64,000 nucleotides of DNA from Lachnospiraceae bacterium (GTDB taxonomy: Bacteria; Bacillota; Clostridia; Lachnospirales; Lachnospiraceae). A model generated the notes under the pieces. It did no database searches and was not told where the DNA came from. It saw only the letters and a program-made list of their open reading frames with translations. Of the stretch, positions 1-8,233 are shown piece after piece. The position numbers were made by a program, and so were the translations under genes. Each line of letters begins with the position of its first letter. Within the stretch, counting starts at the first letter, position 1. The DNA lies in NCBI GenBank assembly GCA_017619635.1, contig JAFZRZ010000040.1, positions 62,001 to 126,000 of the forward strand. Reading direction: 5' to 3'.

Positions 1-1194
1 GGAAGACTCACATTTGAAGAAGGCTTTGAGGATGTTCACAGCTTTATCGAAGCAAAACTCATTGAGAGGATCGGAGATGCCGGAAAGAAGATGCATACCG
101 GCAGGAGCAGAAATGATCAGGTGGCTCTTGATATGAGACTTTATGTCAGAGAAGAGATCGTTTCCATAGATGATCTTCTATATGACCTTTTAAAAGTGAT
201 CTACAGAGTCATGTCTGAGAATATCGAGACATATATGCCCGGTTTCACTCATCTTCAGAAAGCACAGCCTGTGACTGTTGCTCATCATCTCGGAGCATAT
301 TTTGAGATGTTCAAGCGTGACCGCTCAAGACTTAAGGATCTTTATAACAGAATGAACTTCTGTCCTTTAGGCGCCGGAGCTTTAGCCGGTACCACATATC
401 CCCTCGACAGGGAGTATGTAGCCAGCATGCTCGGTTTTGAAGGAGCAACTTTAAACAGTATGGATTCAGTATCTGACAGAGATTACTGTATAGAGCTGTT
501 ATCTTCTTTAAGTACCGTTATGATGCATCTTTCAAGATTTTGTGAAGAGACCATCATATGGAATTCAAACGAATACCGATTTATAGAGATAGATGACGCA
601 TATTCAACAGGCTCAAGCATTATGCCTCAGAAAAAGAATCCCGATATCGCTGAACTTGTAAGAGGAAAGACAGGCAGGGTTTACGGGGCTTTGATGAGCA
701 TGCTGACAACAATGAAAGGTCTGCCTCTTGCATACAATAAGGATATGCAGGAAGACAAGGAAGTCACATTTGATGCAATTGATACAGTTAAGGATTGTCT
801 CAAACTGTTCACCGGAATGATAGACACAATGAAGTTCAGACCCGATGTCATGGCACGTTCTGCAATGAACGGATTCACGAATGCGACAGATGCTGCCGAT
901 TATCTTGTTAAGAAGGGTGTTCCCTTCAGGGATGCTCACGGTATCATCGGAAGACTCGTACTTTTATGCATAGAAAAGAACTGCAGTATAGAAGATCTCG
1001 AACTTGAAGAGCTTAAGAGCATCTCGGATGTGTTTGAAGCAGATCTGTATGATGCCATAACATTAAAGACCTGTGTTGAAAAGAGACTTACAAAAGGAGC
1101 TCCGGGACCCAAGCAGATGAATGAAGTCCTCGGACTGTATGAGAAGTATCTTAAGGACAGGAATGTTTTGTACCAGTCATATGTAAAAGAATAG
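1..1194 (+). CDS. argH: Argininosuccinate lyase, 5'-truncated by window edge
   Basis: Splits argininosuccinate into arginine and fumarate, the last step of arginine synthesis, in the cytoplasm. The frame is open from base 1, so the N-terminus lies outside the window; an internal ATG at 91 is not the real start, because conserved family sequence precedes it. The fumarase/ASL superfamily signature GSSIMPQKKNPD is encoded at 610-645 and carries the flexible catalytic serine loop. The TGRSRNDQ motif near 100-123 binds substrate in this family. The protein ends in a normal C-terminal region. asd follows after 28 bases and may be co-transcribed. Identity is very secure. Confidence 0.97.
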   Translation, partial: GRLTFEEGFEDVHSFIEAKLIERIGDAGKKMHTGRSRNDQVALDMRLYVREEIVSIDDLLYDLLKVIYRVMSENIETYMPGFTHLQKAQPVTVAHHLGAYFEMFKRDRSRLKDLYNRMNFCPLGAGALAGTTYPLDREYVASMLGFEGATLNSMDSVSDRDYCIELLSSLSTVMMHLSRFCEETIIWNSNEYRFIEIDDAYSTGSSIMPQKKNPDIAELVRGKTGRVYGALMSMLTTMKGLPLAYNKDMQEDKEVTFDAIDTVKDCLKLFTGMIDTMKFRPDVMARSAMNGFTNATDAADYLVKKGVPFRDAHGIIGRLVLLCIEKNCSIEDLELEELKSISDVFEADLYDAITLKTCVEKRLTKGAPGPKQMNEVLGLYEKYLKDRNVLYQSYVKE

Positions 1195-1222
1195 TTATTT
1201 ATATAACGGGAGGAGAATTATT

Positions 1223-2308
1223 ATGAGTGAGAAGTTAAAAGTAGGTATCCTTGGTGGTACGGGTATGGTAGGACAGAGATTCATATCTCTTTTGGAGGAT
1301 CATCCCTGGTTTGAAGTTACGACTATAGCTGCAAGCCCCAGAAGTGCCGGCAAGACTTACGAGGAAGCTGTAGGTGACAGATGGAAGCTTGAAAAGCCCA
1401 TGCCTGAAGCAGTTAAAAAGATCGTTGTCATGAATGTCAATGAGGTTGAAGCTGTTTCATCACAGGTTGACTTTGTATTTTCAGCTGTTGACATGACAAA
1501 AGATGAGATCAGAAAGATAGAAGAAGACTATGCTAAGGCTGAGACACCTGTTGTCAGCAACAACTCAGCACACAGATGGACTCCTGATGTACCCATGGTT
1601 GTACCGGAGATCAATCCCGAGCATATGAAAGTAATAGATTTCCAGAAGAAGAGACTTGGAACCCAGAGAGGTTTCATTGCTGTTAAGCCTAACTGCTCAA
1701 TTCAGTCTTATGCACCCGTTCTTACGGCATGGAAAGAGTTTGAGCCTTATGAGGTTGTTGCATGTACATATCAGGCTATCTCAGGTGCAGGTAAGACATT
1801 TAAGGACTGGCCCGAGATGATCGAGAATGTCATTCCTTATATAGGTGGTGAGGAAGAAAAGAGTGAGATGGAGCCTTTACGTATCTGGGGTAAGGTTGAA
1901 GACGGCGTTATCAAACCTGCTGAGTCTCCTGTGATCACATGTCAGTGTATCAGAGTACCTGTACTTAATGGTCATACGGCTGCTGTATATGTTAAGTTTA
2001 AAAAACAGCCTACAAAGGAACAGCTCATCCAGAAACTCTGGGAGTTTAAAGGTGCACCTCAGGAGCTTAATCTTCCCAGCGCACCCAAGCAGTTCATACA
2101 GTATCTCGAAGAGGACAACAGACCTCAGGTTAAGCTTGATGTTGATTTCGAGAACGGAATGGGAGTATCTGTAGGACGTATCCGTGAGGATAAGATCTAT
2201 GACTGGAAATTCATAGGACTTTCTCACAACACGGTAAGAGGTGCTGCAGGCGGAGCGGTTCTCTGCGCAGAGCTTCTTAAAGCACAGGGTTATATTACTA
2301 AGAAATAA
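1223..2308 (+). CDS. asd: Aspartate-semialdehyde dehydrogenase (archaeal/fungal-like type)
   Basis: Reduces aspartyl phosphate to aspartate semialdehyde, the branch point to lysine, threonine and methionine. The 361-residue protein has the N-terminal NADP-binding motif GILGGTGMVGQRF (residues 8-20) and the catalytic cysteine in KPNCSIQS (Cys158). The GMVGQRF form and the overall length resemble the archaeal/fungal-like ASADH branch rather than the short E. coli type; this assignment is by eye. The start at 1223 has a strong ribosome site (GGGAGGAG) about seven bases upstream. It lies 28 bases after argH. Confidence 0.95.
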   Translation: MSEKLKVGILGGTGMVGQRFISLLEDHPWFEVTTIAASPRSAGKTYEEAVGDRWKLEKPMPEAVKKIVVMNVNEVEAVSSQVDFVFSAVDMTKDEIRKIEEDYAKAETPVVSNNSAHRWTPDVPMVVPEINPEHMKVIDFQKKRLGTQRGFIAVKPNCSIQSYAPVLTAWKEFEPYEVVACTYQAISGAGKTFKDWPEMIENVIPYIGGEEEKSEMEPLRIWGKVEDGVIKPAESPVITCQCIRVPVLNGHTAAVYVKFKKQPTKEQLIQKLWEFKGAPQELNLPSAPKQFIQYLEEDNRPQVKLDVDFENGMGVSVGRIREDKIYDWKFIGLSHNTVRGAAGGAVLCAELLKAQGYITKK

Positions 2309-2346
2309 GCAGCAAAAAACGTGATAAGTATTGGGGATTACACTTA

Positions 2347-4110
2347 ATGAACGAAGACAACAATTATCAGATAAGCCTTCTCTCTGCAGTTAACAGCAAG
2401 CTGGCAAAGAGCGAAGGCATGCTCAAAAACATCTGTGATATATCAGAAAGTGCCTTCATATATTTCGATTATGAAGACAAAAAACCTTATGTGCTGGGAA
2501 ACTGGTCACATTTCTTTGGATTTGAACCTTCACGATTCGTCTCTGTCGGTCAGATAGTCGATCTGACTGAGGACGAATTCGTAGAGGGTATTTATCGCGT
2601 CTTAAATCTGGAAAAATCCGGCGAAGAAAAAGCTTCATATGATTTCAAGCTCAGAGATAAAAAGCTTTATATTTCCTGCAATGTCAATGTTTTGTATGAC
2701 AATGCGGGTATTCCTGTATGGAAGATCGTTGTATTTAATGATGTGACCAGATTCAAGCTTCAAAACGATGAGCTGACATATATGGCTTACTTTGACACTC
2801 TTACAGGTCTTTACAACAGGAATTATTTTGTTGTGATGCTTGGTGAGCTTGTTGAAAAAGCAAAAGAGAACAATACGGTCGTAAGCGTGCTTTTCATCGA
2901 CGTTGATGATTTCAGAAAAGTAAACGACGGTATGGGTATCGTAGAAGGTGATGAGGTCGTTCAGTCTATCGGTCTTTCCTTTAAGCATCTGATGGATGAC
3001 AATCTTTTGGTATCACATTTCAACAGTGATGTTTTCTGCATGGCCATATATGATCCTGTCGGAAAGAGAAGTGTTGAAGCTGTAACAGACAGGATAAGGG
3101 AGATAATGAACACTCCCATAAAGCTCGTTAACGGAAAAGAGGCTACACTTACGGTCAGTATCGGTGTCGCGGAATATCCTGAATCAACAGAAAACTATCT
3201 TGAACTCATCAATCTTGCTGAGATAGTCATGTTAAAAGCAAAGAACAAGGGCAAGAATAATGTTCAGTACTATGATAAACCCATAATAGATGAGTTCATT
3301 GAAAATATCGAGCTTGAAAAGAAGATGGCAAAGGCTCTTAAGGAGCAGAGCTTCTTCATGTATTATCAGCCTCAGTATGATACCAACACAGGTGAATTAA
3401 GAGGCGTTGAGGCACTGGTAAGATGGCGTCAGGAGGACGGAAGCATAGTAAGTCCCGAGACCTTCATACCGATAGCCGAAAAGAACGGTTCTATCCTGTT
3501 ACTCGGTGACTGGATAATAGAAGAGAGTATATCGGATTTTGCAAAGTGGAAAGAGGAATACGGAAACATGGATGATTTCCTGTTATCCATAAATGTTTCA
3601 TCTCTTCAGTTTAAGAATAAAAACTTTGTTAAATACCTGATATCAATAATAAAGAAATACAATATCAGTCCGACCAATATCGAGCTCGAGATCACAGAGA
3701 GCGTGTTTATCGACAACATGCAGGAGATCATCCACAAGATGAAGCTTTTAAAAGACTTCGGCATAAGATTCTCCATGGATGATTTCGGAACAGGTTTCTC
3801 TTCACTTTCATATTTGAGAGACCTTCCGATCGATACTTTAAAGATCGACAAGTCATTCGTTGATGATGTTGTAACAGACGGTTCAACAAGGACCATTGCA
3901 GAATCTATCATAGATCTCAGTAAGAAGTTAGGCTTTGATACGATAGCTGAAGGTGTTGAACAGGAAGTTCAGTACAGCCTGTTAAAGAATATAGGCTGTG
4001 AGAATATACAGGGTTATTATCTTGGAAAACCCATGCAGTTTGATCAGATTGGCAAATTACTGGATAAAAGAGGAATGAACACACCAGATACCGAGGAAGT
4101 TTCCGGTTAA
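2347..4110 (+). CDS. PAS-GGDEF-EAL protein, probable c-di-GMP phosphodiesterase
   Basis: 587 residues with no transmembrane segment visible, so probably cytoplasmic. Residues about 25-140 look like a PAS sensor, 145-310 are a GGDEF domain and 325-570 an EAL domain. The GGDEF signature is destroyed (FNSDVF at 225-230), so this half probably does not make c-di-GMP. The EAL half keeps GVEALVRW (353-360), ELEITES (446-452), DDFGTG (478-483), the lysine of LKID and EGVE (535-538), as expected of an active phosphodiesterase hydrolysing c-di-GMP to pGpG. It begins a tight run with the ATPase gene (10-base gap) and topB. Whether the GGDEF half binds GTP as an allosteric site is inference. Confidence 0.9.
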   Translation: MNEDNNYQISLLSAVNSKLAKSEGMLKNICDISESAFIYFDYEDKKPYVLGNWSHFFGFEPSRFVSVGQIVDLTEDEFVEGIYRVLNLEKSGEEKASYDFKLRDKKLYISCNVNVLYDNAGIPVWKIVVFNDVTRFKLQNDELTYMAYFDTLTGLYNRNYFVVMLGELVEKAKENNTVVSVLFIDVDDFRKVNDGMGIVEGDEVVQSIGLSFKHLMDDNLLVSHFNSDVFCMAIYDPVGKRSVEAVTDRIREIMNTPIKLVNGKEATLTVSIGVAEYPESTENYLELINLAEIVMLKAKNKGKNNVQYYDKPIIDEFIENIELEKKMAKALKEQSFFMYYQPQYDTNTGELRGVEALVRWRQEDGSIVSPETFIPIAEKNGSILLLGDWIIEESISDFAKWKEEYGNMDDFLLSINVSSLQFKNKNFVKYLISIIKKYNISPTNIELEITESVFIDNMQEIIHKMKLLKDFGIRFSMDDFGTGFSSLSYLRDLPIDTLKIDKSFVDDVVTDGSTRTIAESIIDLSKKLGFDTIAEGVEQEVQYSLLKNIGCENIQGYYLGKPMQFDQIGKLLDKRGMNTPDTEEVSG

Positions 4111-4120
4111 AGGGGGTACT

Positions 4121-5479
4121 ATGCTGATAGGACGAGAAGCAGAGATCAATTTACTGAATTCATATTATAACAGACCCGACGACCAGGTCATGATAATGTA
4201 CGGCCTTGACGGTGTCGGAAAGAGTTCTCTTGCAAAGGAATTCGAAAAAGATGTAAGATCATACCATTTTGACTGCAAGCCTCTGTTTGAAAGAGAGATG
4301 CTCTATCAGTGGGCAAACTACAGCCATAAAGAACTCGATCTTAAAGAATATCCTTCTTTTATGGATGTCTTTGAGGCGATCGACGCATCTGAAGACAGTT
4401 CAAAGACTGTCATTGTGTTTGATGAGTTTCAGTATCTTTTAAAATATTCAACAGATTTCACTTCCCAGCTCTTTAAGTTCTTGACTGAGAGCGAGAAGAC
4501 ATATTTTGTTATCCTCATCAGCTCTTCGATTGAATGGGTTGAGAACAGCATGGTCAAGAAGATCGGTATGGATGCAAAACACATAACCGGTTTCTTTAAA
4601 GTTAAGGAACTTAGTTTCGCTTCCTTCAGGGAGTATTTTTCAAAGATGCGCTTTGAGGATGTTGTCAGTGCATATGCGATACTTGGCGGAATTCCAAGAC
4701 TCTGGACCTACTTTGACAAGAACAAGAGCTTAAAAGAAAATATCGTAAACAACATTCTCGATATCAACTCGCCTTTGTTCACATACGGAGAAGAGGCAGT
4801 AAAGAAAGAACTCAGGGAAACCGGCGTATACAATACGATTCTTTGTGCCCTGGCTTCGGGAAAGAACAAGCTAAACGATCTTTACAATCATACTCTGTTT
4901 TCAAGAGCAAAGATCAGTGTGTATATAAAGAATCTTATGGAACTCGGATTTGTCAGCAAGGAATTCTCTGTTGATACCGAGGGACGAAACAATACACAGA
5001 AGGGAATATATGATATCTGCATCAACTATGTGGATTTCACATATAAATATATATTCACGTTTAAGAGCGAGCTTGAGTTAGACAGCAAAGCTGCTTTCTA
5101 TGAGAAGCATATCAAGCCCAATATAAAGAAATATACAGCAAAATTCTTCCCTCTTGTATGCAGGGAATACCTTGAATATCAGAACGATCACGGTAATCTT
5201 CCGATAAGATACAGTAGACTCGGAAGATGGATCGGAAAGCTTGGTACCATTGATTTTGTTGCAAATGATGAGAATGGCAACACACTTCTCGTTTTATGCA
5301 ACTGGGAAAAGCCGATGATAAGATTTGATGATTACGAGTGGCTATTGTTCTGTGCAAAGCAGGCGCGCATAAGAGCTGACTACTGTATGCTCATTTCTGC
5401 TCAGGGCTTTGATGAAAAGCTTAAATTCGCTTCAAGCAGTAAGAAAAATATAACTTTGGTAACATTGGATAATATGTGA
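4121..5479 (+). CDS. AAA ATPase with C-terminal DUF234 (archaeal-ATPase family)
   Basis: 452 residues of the prokaryotic ATPase_2/DUF234 family. The Walker A motif is GLDGVGKSS (28-36) and Walker B is TVIVFDEFQ (96-104). A middle winged-helix-like region (about 230-310) precedes a C-terminal region like DUF234, a restriction-endonuclease-fold domain, recognisable from GRWIGKLGTIDFV. The usual ECKW catalytic strand reads LCNW here, so nuclease activity is doubtful. The physiological role of this family is not established. It starts 10 bases after the EAL gene and ends one base before topB, so the three are probably one transcript. Confidence 0.8.
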   Translation: MLIGREAEINLLNSYYNRPDDQVMIMYGLDGVGKSSLAKEFEKDVRSYHFDCKPLFEREMLYQWANYSHKELDLKEYPSFMDVFEAIDASEDSSKTVIVFDEFQYLLKYSTDFTSQLFKFLTESEKTYFVILISSSIEWVENSMVKKIGMDAKHITGFFKVKELSFASFREYFSKMRFEDVVSAYAILGGIPRLWTYFDKNKSLKENIVNNILDINSPLFTYGEEAVKKELRETGVYNTILCALASGKNKLNDLYNHTLFSRAKISVYIKNLMELGFVSKEFSVDTEGRNNTQKGIYDICINYVDFTYKYIFTFKSELELDSKAAFYEKHIKPNIKKYTAKFFPLVCREYLEYQNDHGNLPIRYSRLGRWIGKLGTIDFVANDENGNTLLVLCNWEKPMIRFDDYEWLLFCAKQARIRADYCMLISAQGFDEKLKFASSSKKNITLVTLDNM

Positions 5480-5480
5480 T

Positions 5481-7514
5481 ATGGGTAAGAAACTGATCAT
5501 TACGGAGAAACCTTCCGTTGCCAGAGAGTTCGCTGCAGCACTAAAAGAAAACACCAGGAATCATAAAGGATATATGGAATCGGATAATTATATAATCACA
5601 TGGTGTGTCGGACATCTTGTCACCATGTGTTATCCAGATGCATATGATCCTGCTTTAAAAAAATGGAATCTTAATACGATCCCGTTTGTTCCGACTGAAT
5701 ATAAATACCAGATAATAGAAAATGTCAAAGATCAGTTTGAGGTCATAAAAAGTCTCTTTAACAGACCTGATGTTGATGTTATATACAATGCAGGTGACTC
5801 GGGAAGAGAAGGTGAATATATCCAGAGACTTGTAATGCAGGAAGCCGGATATAATCATAATGCATCGTTAAAGAGAGTATGGATAGACTCACAGACTGAG
5901 GATGAGATTCTTAGGGGCATAAGGGAAGCCAAAGACATGTCCGAGTATGACAGGCTTTCCGATGCAGCATATCTGAGAGCAAAAGAAGATTACCTTATGG
6001 GTATCAATTTCTCACGTGCTCTTACTCTCAAATTCGGAGGTTATATAACAGACTTCATGAAGAGCGACAGAACGGTTATTGCCGTCGGTCGTGTGATGAC
6101 CTGCGTCCAGGGAATGGTAGTAAGAAGAGAAAGAGATATCAGAGAATTCGTAAAAACTCCTTTCTACAAGATAAATGCAGTTTTTTCTGATGATACTAAT
6201 GAGAACGGACCGATATCTTATCTTGGTGAATGGAAAGTCACCGAAAAGAGTAAATACTTCGGTGCTCCCAATCTTTACAAGGAAAACGGATTTCTAAAAA
6301 AAGAGGATGCCGACGCATTCGTTGAATATGTGAGCTCTTTTGATACAGGAATCATCGCAGGTATAGAAAAGAAAAAGCAGACAAAGAATCCACCTCTTTT
6401 GTATAACCTTGCGGAATTGCAGAATGACTGTTCTAAACTGTTTAAGATAAGTCCCGATCAGACGCTTTCCATCGCTCAGGAACTCTATGAAAAGAAGATG
6501 ACGACTTATCCCCGTACCGATGCGAGGGTTCTGTCATCAGCTGTTGCGTCTGAGATATATAAGAACTTAAACGGCTTAAAGAACATAAACATGGTAAGAG
6601 ACTTTGTCGAGGAGATATTTAAGACAGGTGCCGATAAGAAGATCGCAAAATCCAGATATGTCAATGACAAACAGATAACCGACCACTATGCGATCATACC
6701 TACCGGACAGGGACTCAATAACCTTTCAAAGCTAAGCGATGTATCAAGAAAAGTATACGAGATAATCGTACGAAGATTTCTGGCTGTCTTTTATAAAGCT
6801 GCCGTATATCAGAAGATCAGCTTGGAAACACTAGTTGAGACGGAGAGTTTCTTTTCGAACTATAAGACTCTTTTGGATGAAGGCTATCTTAAAGTTATGA
6901 AGTATTCTTTTTCATCTAACAAGGATAAACAGCAGGTTACTCCGAAAGAGGATAAAACAGGAGAAGATGAACTCGAACAGGATGCAGACAGCAACCTCGA
7001 AGAGTTCTTAAAGACTGTTAAAAAAGGGACAATGGTTAATCTTAAGGAAGTAAATATCCGTGAAGGTGAGACCAGTCCACCCAAAAGATATAATTCAGGA
7101 TCTATAATCCTTGCGATGGAAAATGCAGGTCAGCTTATTGAAGATGAGGAACTCAGAGCCCAGATAAAGGGAAGCGGTATAGGAACTTCAGCAACAAGAG
7201 CCGAAATATTAAAAAAACTCGTTGCCAACAAATATCTGGCGATAAACAACAAGACACAGATAATAACACCCACATTACTTGGTGAGCTGATATACGAGGT
7301 CGTGTCTGCTTCGATAAAACCTCTTTTGAATCCGGAGCTTACAGCAAGCTGGGAGAAGGGACTTACCGGAGTCGCAAGCGGCGGGATATCTTCGGATGAG
7401 TATCTTATAAAGCTTAATGATTTCGTTGTAAGAAGAACAGATGGGGTCAAGAAAAGCACAGTAACAAGAGAACAGCTTAACAATAATTTCAGAATCATCA
7501 GGGGTTTTTATTGA
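5481..7514 (+). CDS. topB: DNA topoisomerase III (type IA)
   Basis: Type IA enzyme that cuts and passes single strands, decatenating DNA. The 677-residue protein opens with the Toprim start KKLIITEKPSVARE and has the acidic Toprim motif AGDSGREGE (104-112). The catalytic tyrosine is Tyr343 in TTYPRTDARV. The GSGIGTSATRAEI segment in the C-terminal half is typical of TopB. No zinc-finger cysteines follow the core, consistent with topoisomerase III rather than I. Only one base separates it from the preceding ATPase gene. Its last codons overlap the promoter of the next transcription unit. Confidence 0.93.
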   Translation: MGKKLIITEKPSVAREFAAALKENTRNHKGYMESDNYIITWCVGHLVTMCYPDAYDPALKKWNLNTIPFVPTEYKYQIIENVKDQFEVIKSLFNRPDVDVIYNAGDSGREGEYIQRLVMQEAGYNHNASLKRVWIDSQTEDEILRGIREAKDMSEYDRLSDAAYLRAKEDYLMGINFSRALTLKFGGYITDFMKSDRTVIAVGRVMTCVQGMVVRRERDIREFVKTPFYKINAVFSDDTNENGPISYLGEWKVTEKSKYFGAPNLYKENGFLKKEDADAFVEYVSSFDTGIIAGIEKKKQTKNPPLLYNLAELQNDCSKLFKISPDQTLSIAQELYEKKMTTYPRTDARVLSSAVASEIYKNLNGLKNINMVRDFVEEIFKTGADKKIAKSRYVNDKQITDHYAIIPTGQGLNNLSKLSDVSRKVYEIIVRRFLAVFYKAAVYQKISLETLVETESFFSNYKTLLDEGYLKVMKYSFSSNKDKQQVTPKEDKTGEDELEQDADSNLEEFLKTVKKGTMVNLKEVNIREGETSPPKRYNSGSIILAMENAGQLIEDEELRAQIKGSGIGTSATRAEILKKLVANKYLAINNKTQIITPTLLGELIYEVVSASIKPLLNPELTASWEKGLTGVASGGISSDEYLIKLNDFVVRRTDGVKKSTVTREQLNNNFRIIRGFY

Positions 7515-7525
7515 GGCTGATCTTG

Positions 7526-7534
7526 TGTTATAAT
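7526..7534 (+). promoter_or_regulatory. Extended -10 promoter at the end of topB
   Basis: TGTTATAAT is a perfect extended -10 element (TGn-TATAAT). It begins 12 bases after the topB stop codon. No good -35 is seen at 17 bases (only T-rich sequence). Transcription from about 7541 would exclude the upstream TTG codon at 7511 as a start and supports initiation of the next gene at 7562. Confidence 0.6.
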
Positions 7535-7561
7535 CAATCTAAAATCAGGATGGGAATGAAG

Positions 7562-8230
7562 ATGGAAGCGATTACCATTAAAGCTATGTATTCTCTAGAT
7601 GAGACAATAGCCAAAAGTCTTCTTGAGAAATACACATATCCGTGGGAGGTACTCCCGCATATAAAGGAATTTATCATTGAGCTGGGAGAGAGTCTGCCGG
7701 CTGATCTTTATGAGCGCGTAAAAGAAGATGTATGGATCGCAAAGAGCGCAAAAGTCTTTGACAGCGCTTACATCGGTGGTCCCTGCATCATTGACGAGGA
7801 AGCCGAAGTACGTCACTGTGCTTTTATAAGAGGCAGTGCGATAGTCGGAAAGAAAGCGGTCGTTGGTAATTCCACAGAACTTAAAAACGTTATCCTTTTT
7901 AACAGGGTTCAGGTTCCTCATTACAATTATGTGGGTGATTCAATACTTGGATTCAAGGCACATATGGGAGCCGGTTCCATCACATCGAATGTAAAGTCGG
8001 ATAAGACACTCGTAGTCATCAAAAACGGTGAACAGATGATTGAAACAGGCATCAAGAAAGTCGGAGCAATGCTTGCTGATGATGTTGAGATCGGATGTAA
8101 CAGTGTTCTTAATCCCGGTACCGTTGTATGCAGAGAAACAAACATTTATCCGGTAAGCTGTGTAAGAGGAGTTATACCTCCGTGCAGTATCTATAAGGAG
8201 AATGGAGTCGTTGTTTGCAAGAGAGGGTAA
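7562..8230 (+). CDS. Left-handed beta-helix (hexapeptide-repeat) protein, GlmU/UDP-GlcNAc pyrophosphorylase-like
   Basis: 222 residues. The middle and C-terminal parts (VWIAKSAKVFDSAYIGGPCII, then DDVEIGCNSVLNPGTVV) show isoleucine/valine-rich hexapeptide repeats of a left-handed beta helix, the acyl/acetyltransferase fold also found at the GlmU C-terminus. No nucleotidyltransferase domain is present, so it is not GlmU itself; such proteins are often labelled UDP-N-acetylglucosamine pyrophosphorylase-related. Start at 7562 is chosen because GGGA lies six bases upstream and a promoter sits at 7526-7534; ATGs at 7550 and 7556 and a TTG at 7511 are less likely. It is four bases from the next gene. 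Substrate unknown. Confidence 0.7.
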   Translation: MEAITIKAMYSLDETIAKSLLEKYTYPWEVLPHIKEFIIELGESLPADLYERVKEDVWIAKSAKVFDSAYIGGPCIIDEEAEVRHCAFIRGSAIVGKKAVVGNSTELKNVILFNRVQVPHYNYVGDSILGFKAHMGAGSITSNVKSDKTLVVIKNGEQMIETGIKKVGAMLADDVEIGCNSVLNPGTVVCRETNIYPVSCVRGVIPPCSIYKENGVVVCKRG

Positions 8231-8233
8231 TAT

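Noticed and set aside
613..939. Antisense open frames within conserved genes such as argH, metH and trpB
   Set aside because: They mirror strongly conserved coding sequence on the + strand, have no ribosome sites and no recognisable protein features.
5790..5820. Toprim motif of TopB reads AGDSGREGE, with glycine in place of the second aspartate
   Set aside because: A DxG version occurs in other Firmicute topoisomerase III proteins, so it is probably not a loss of function.
7511..7561. TTG at 7511 as start of the hexapeptide-repeat gene
   Set aside because: It overlaps the topB stop and lies upstream of the likely transcription start; the ATG at 7562 has a well-spaced ribosome site.
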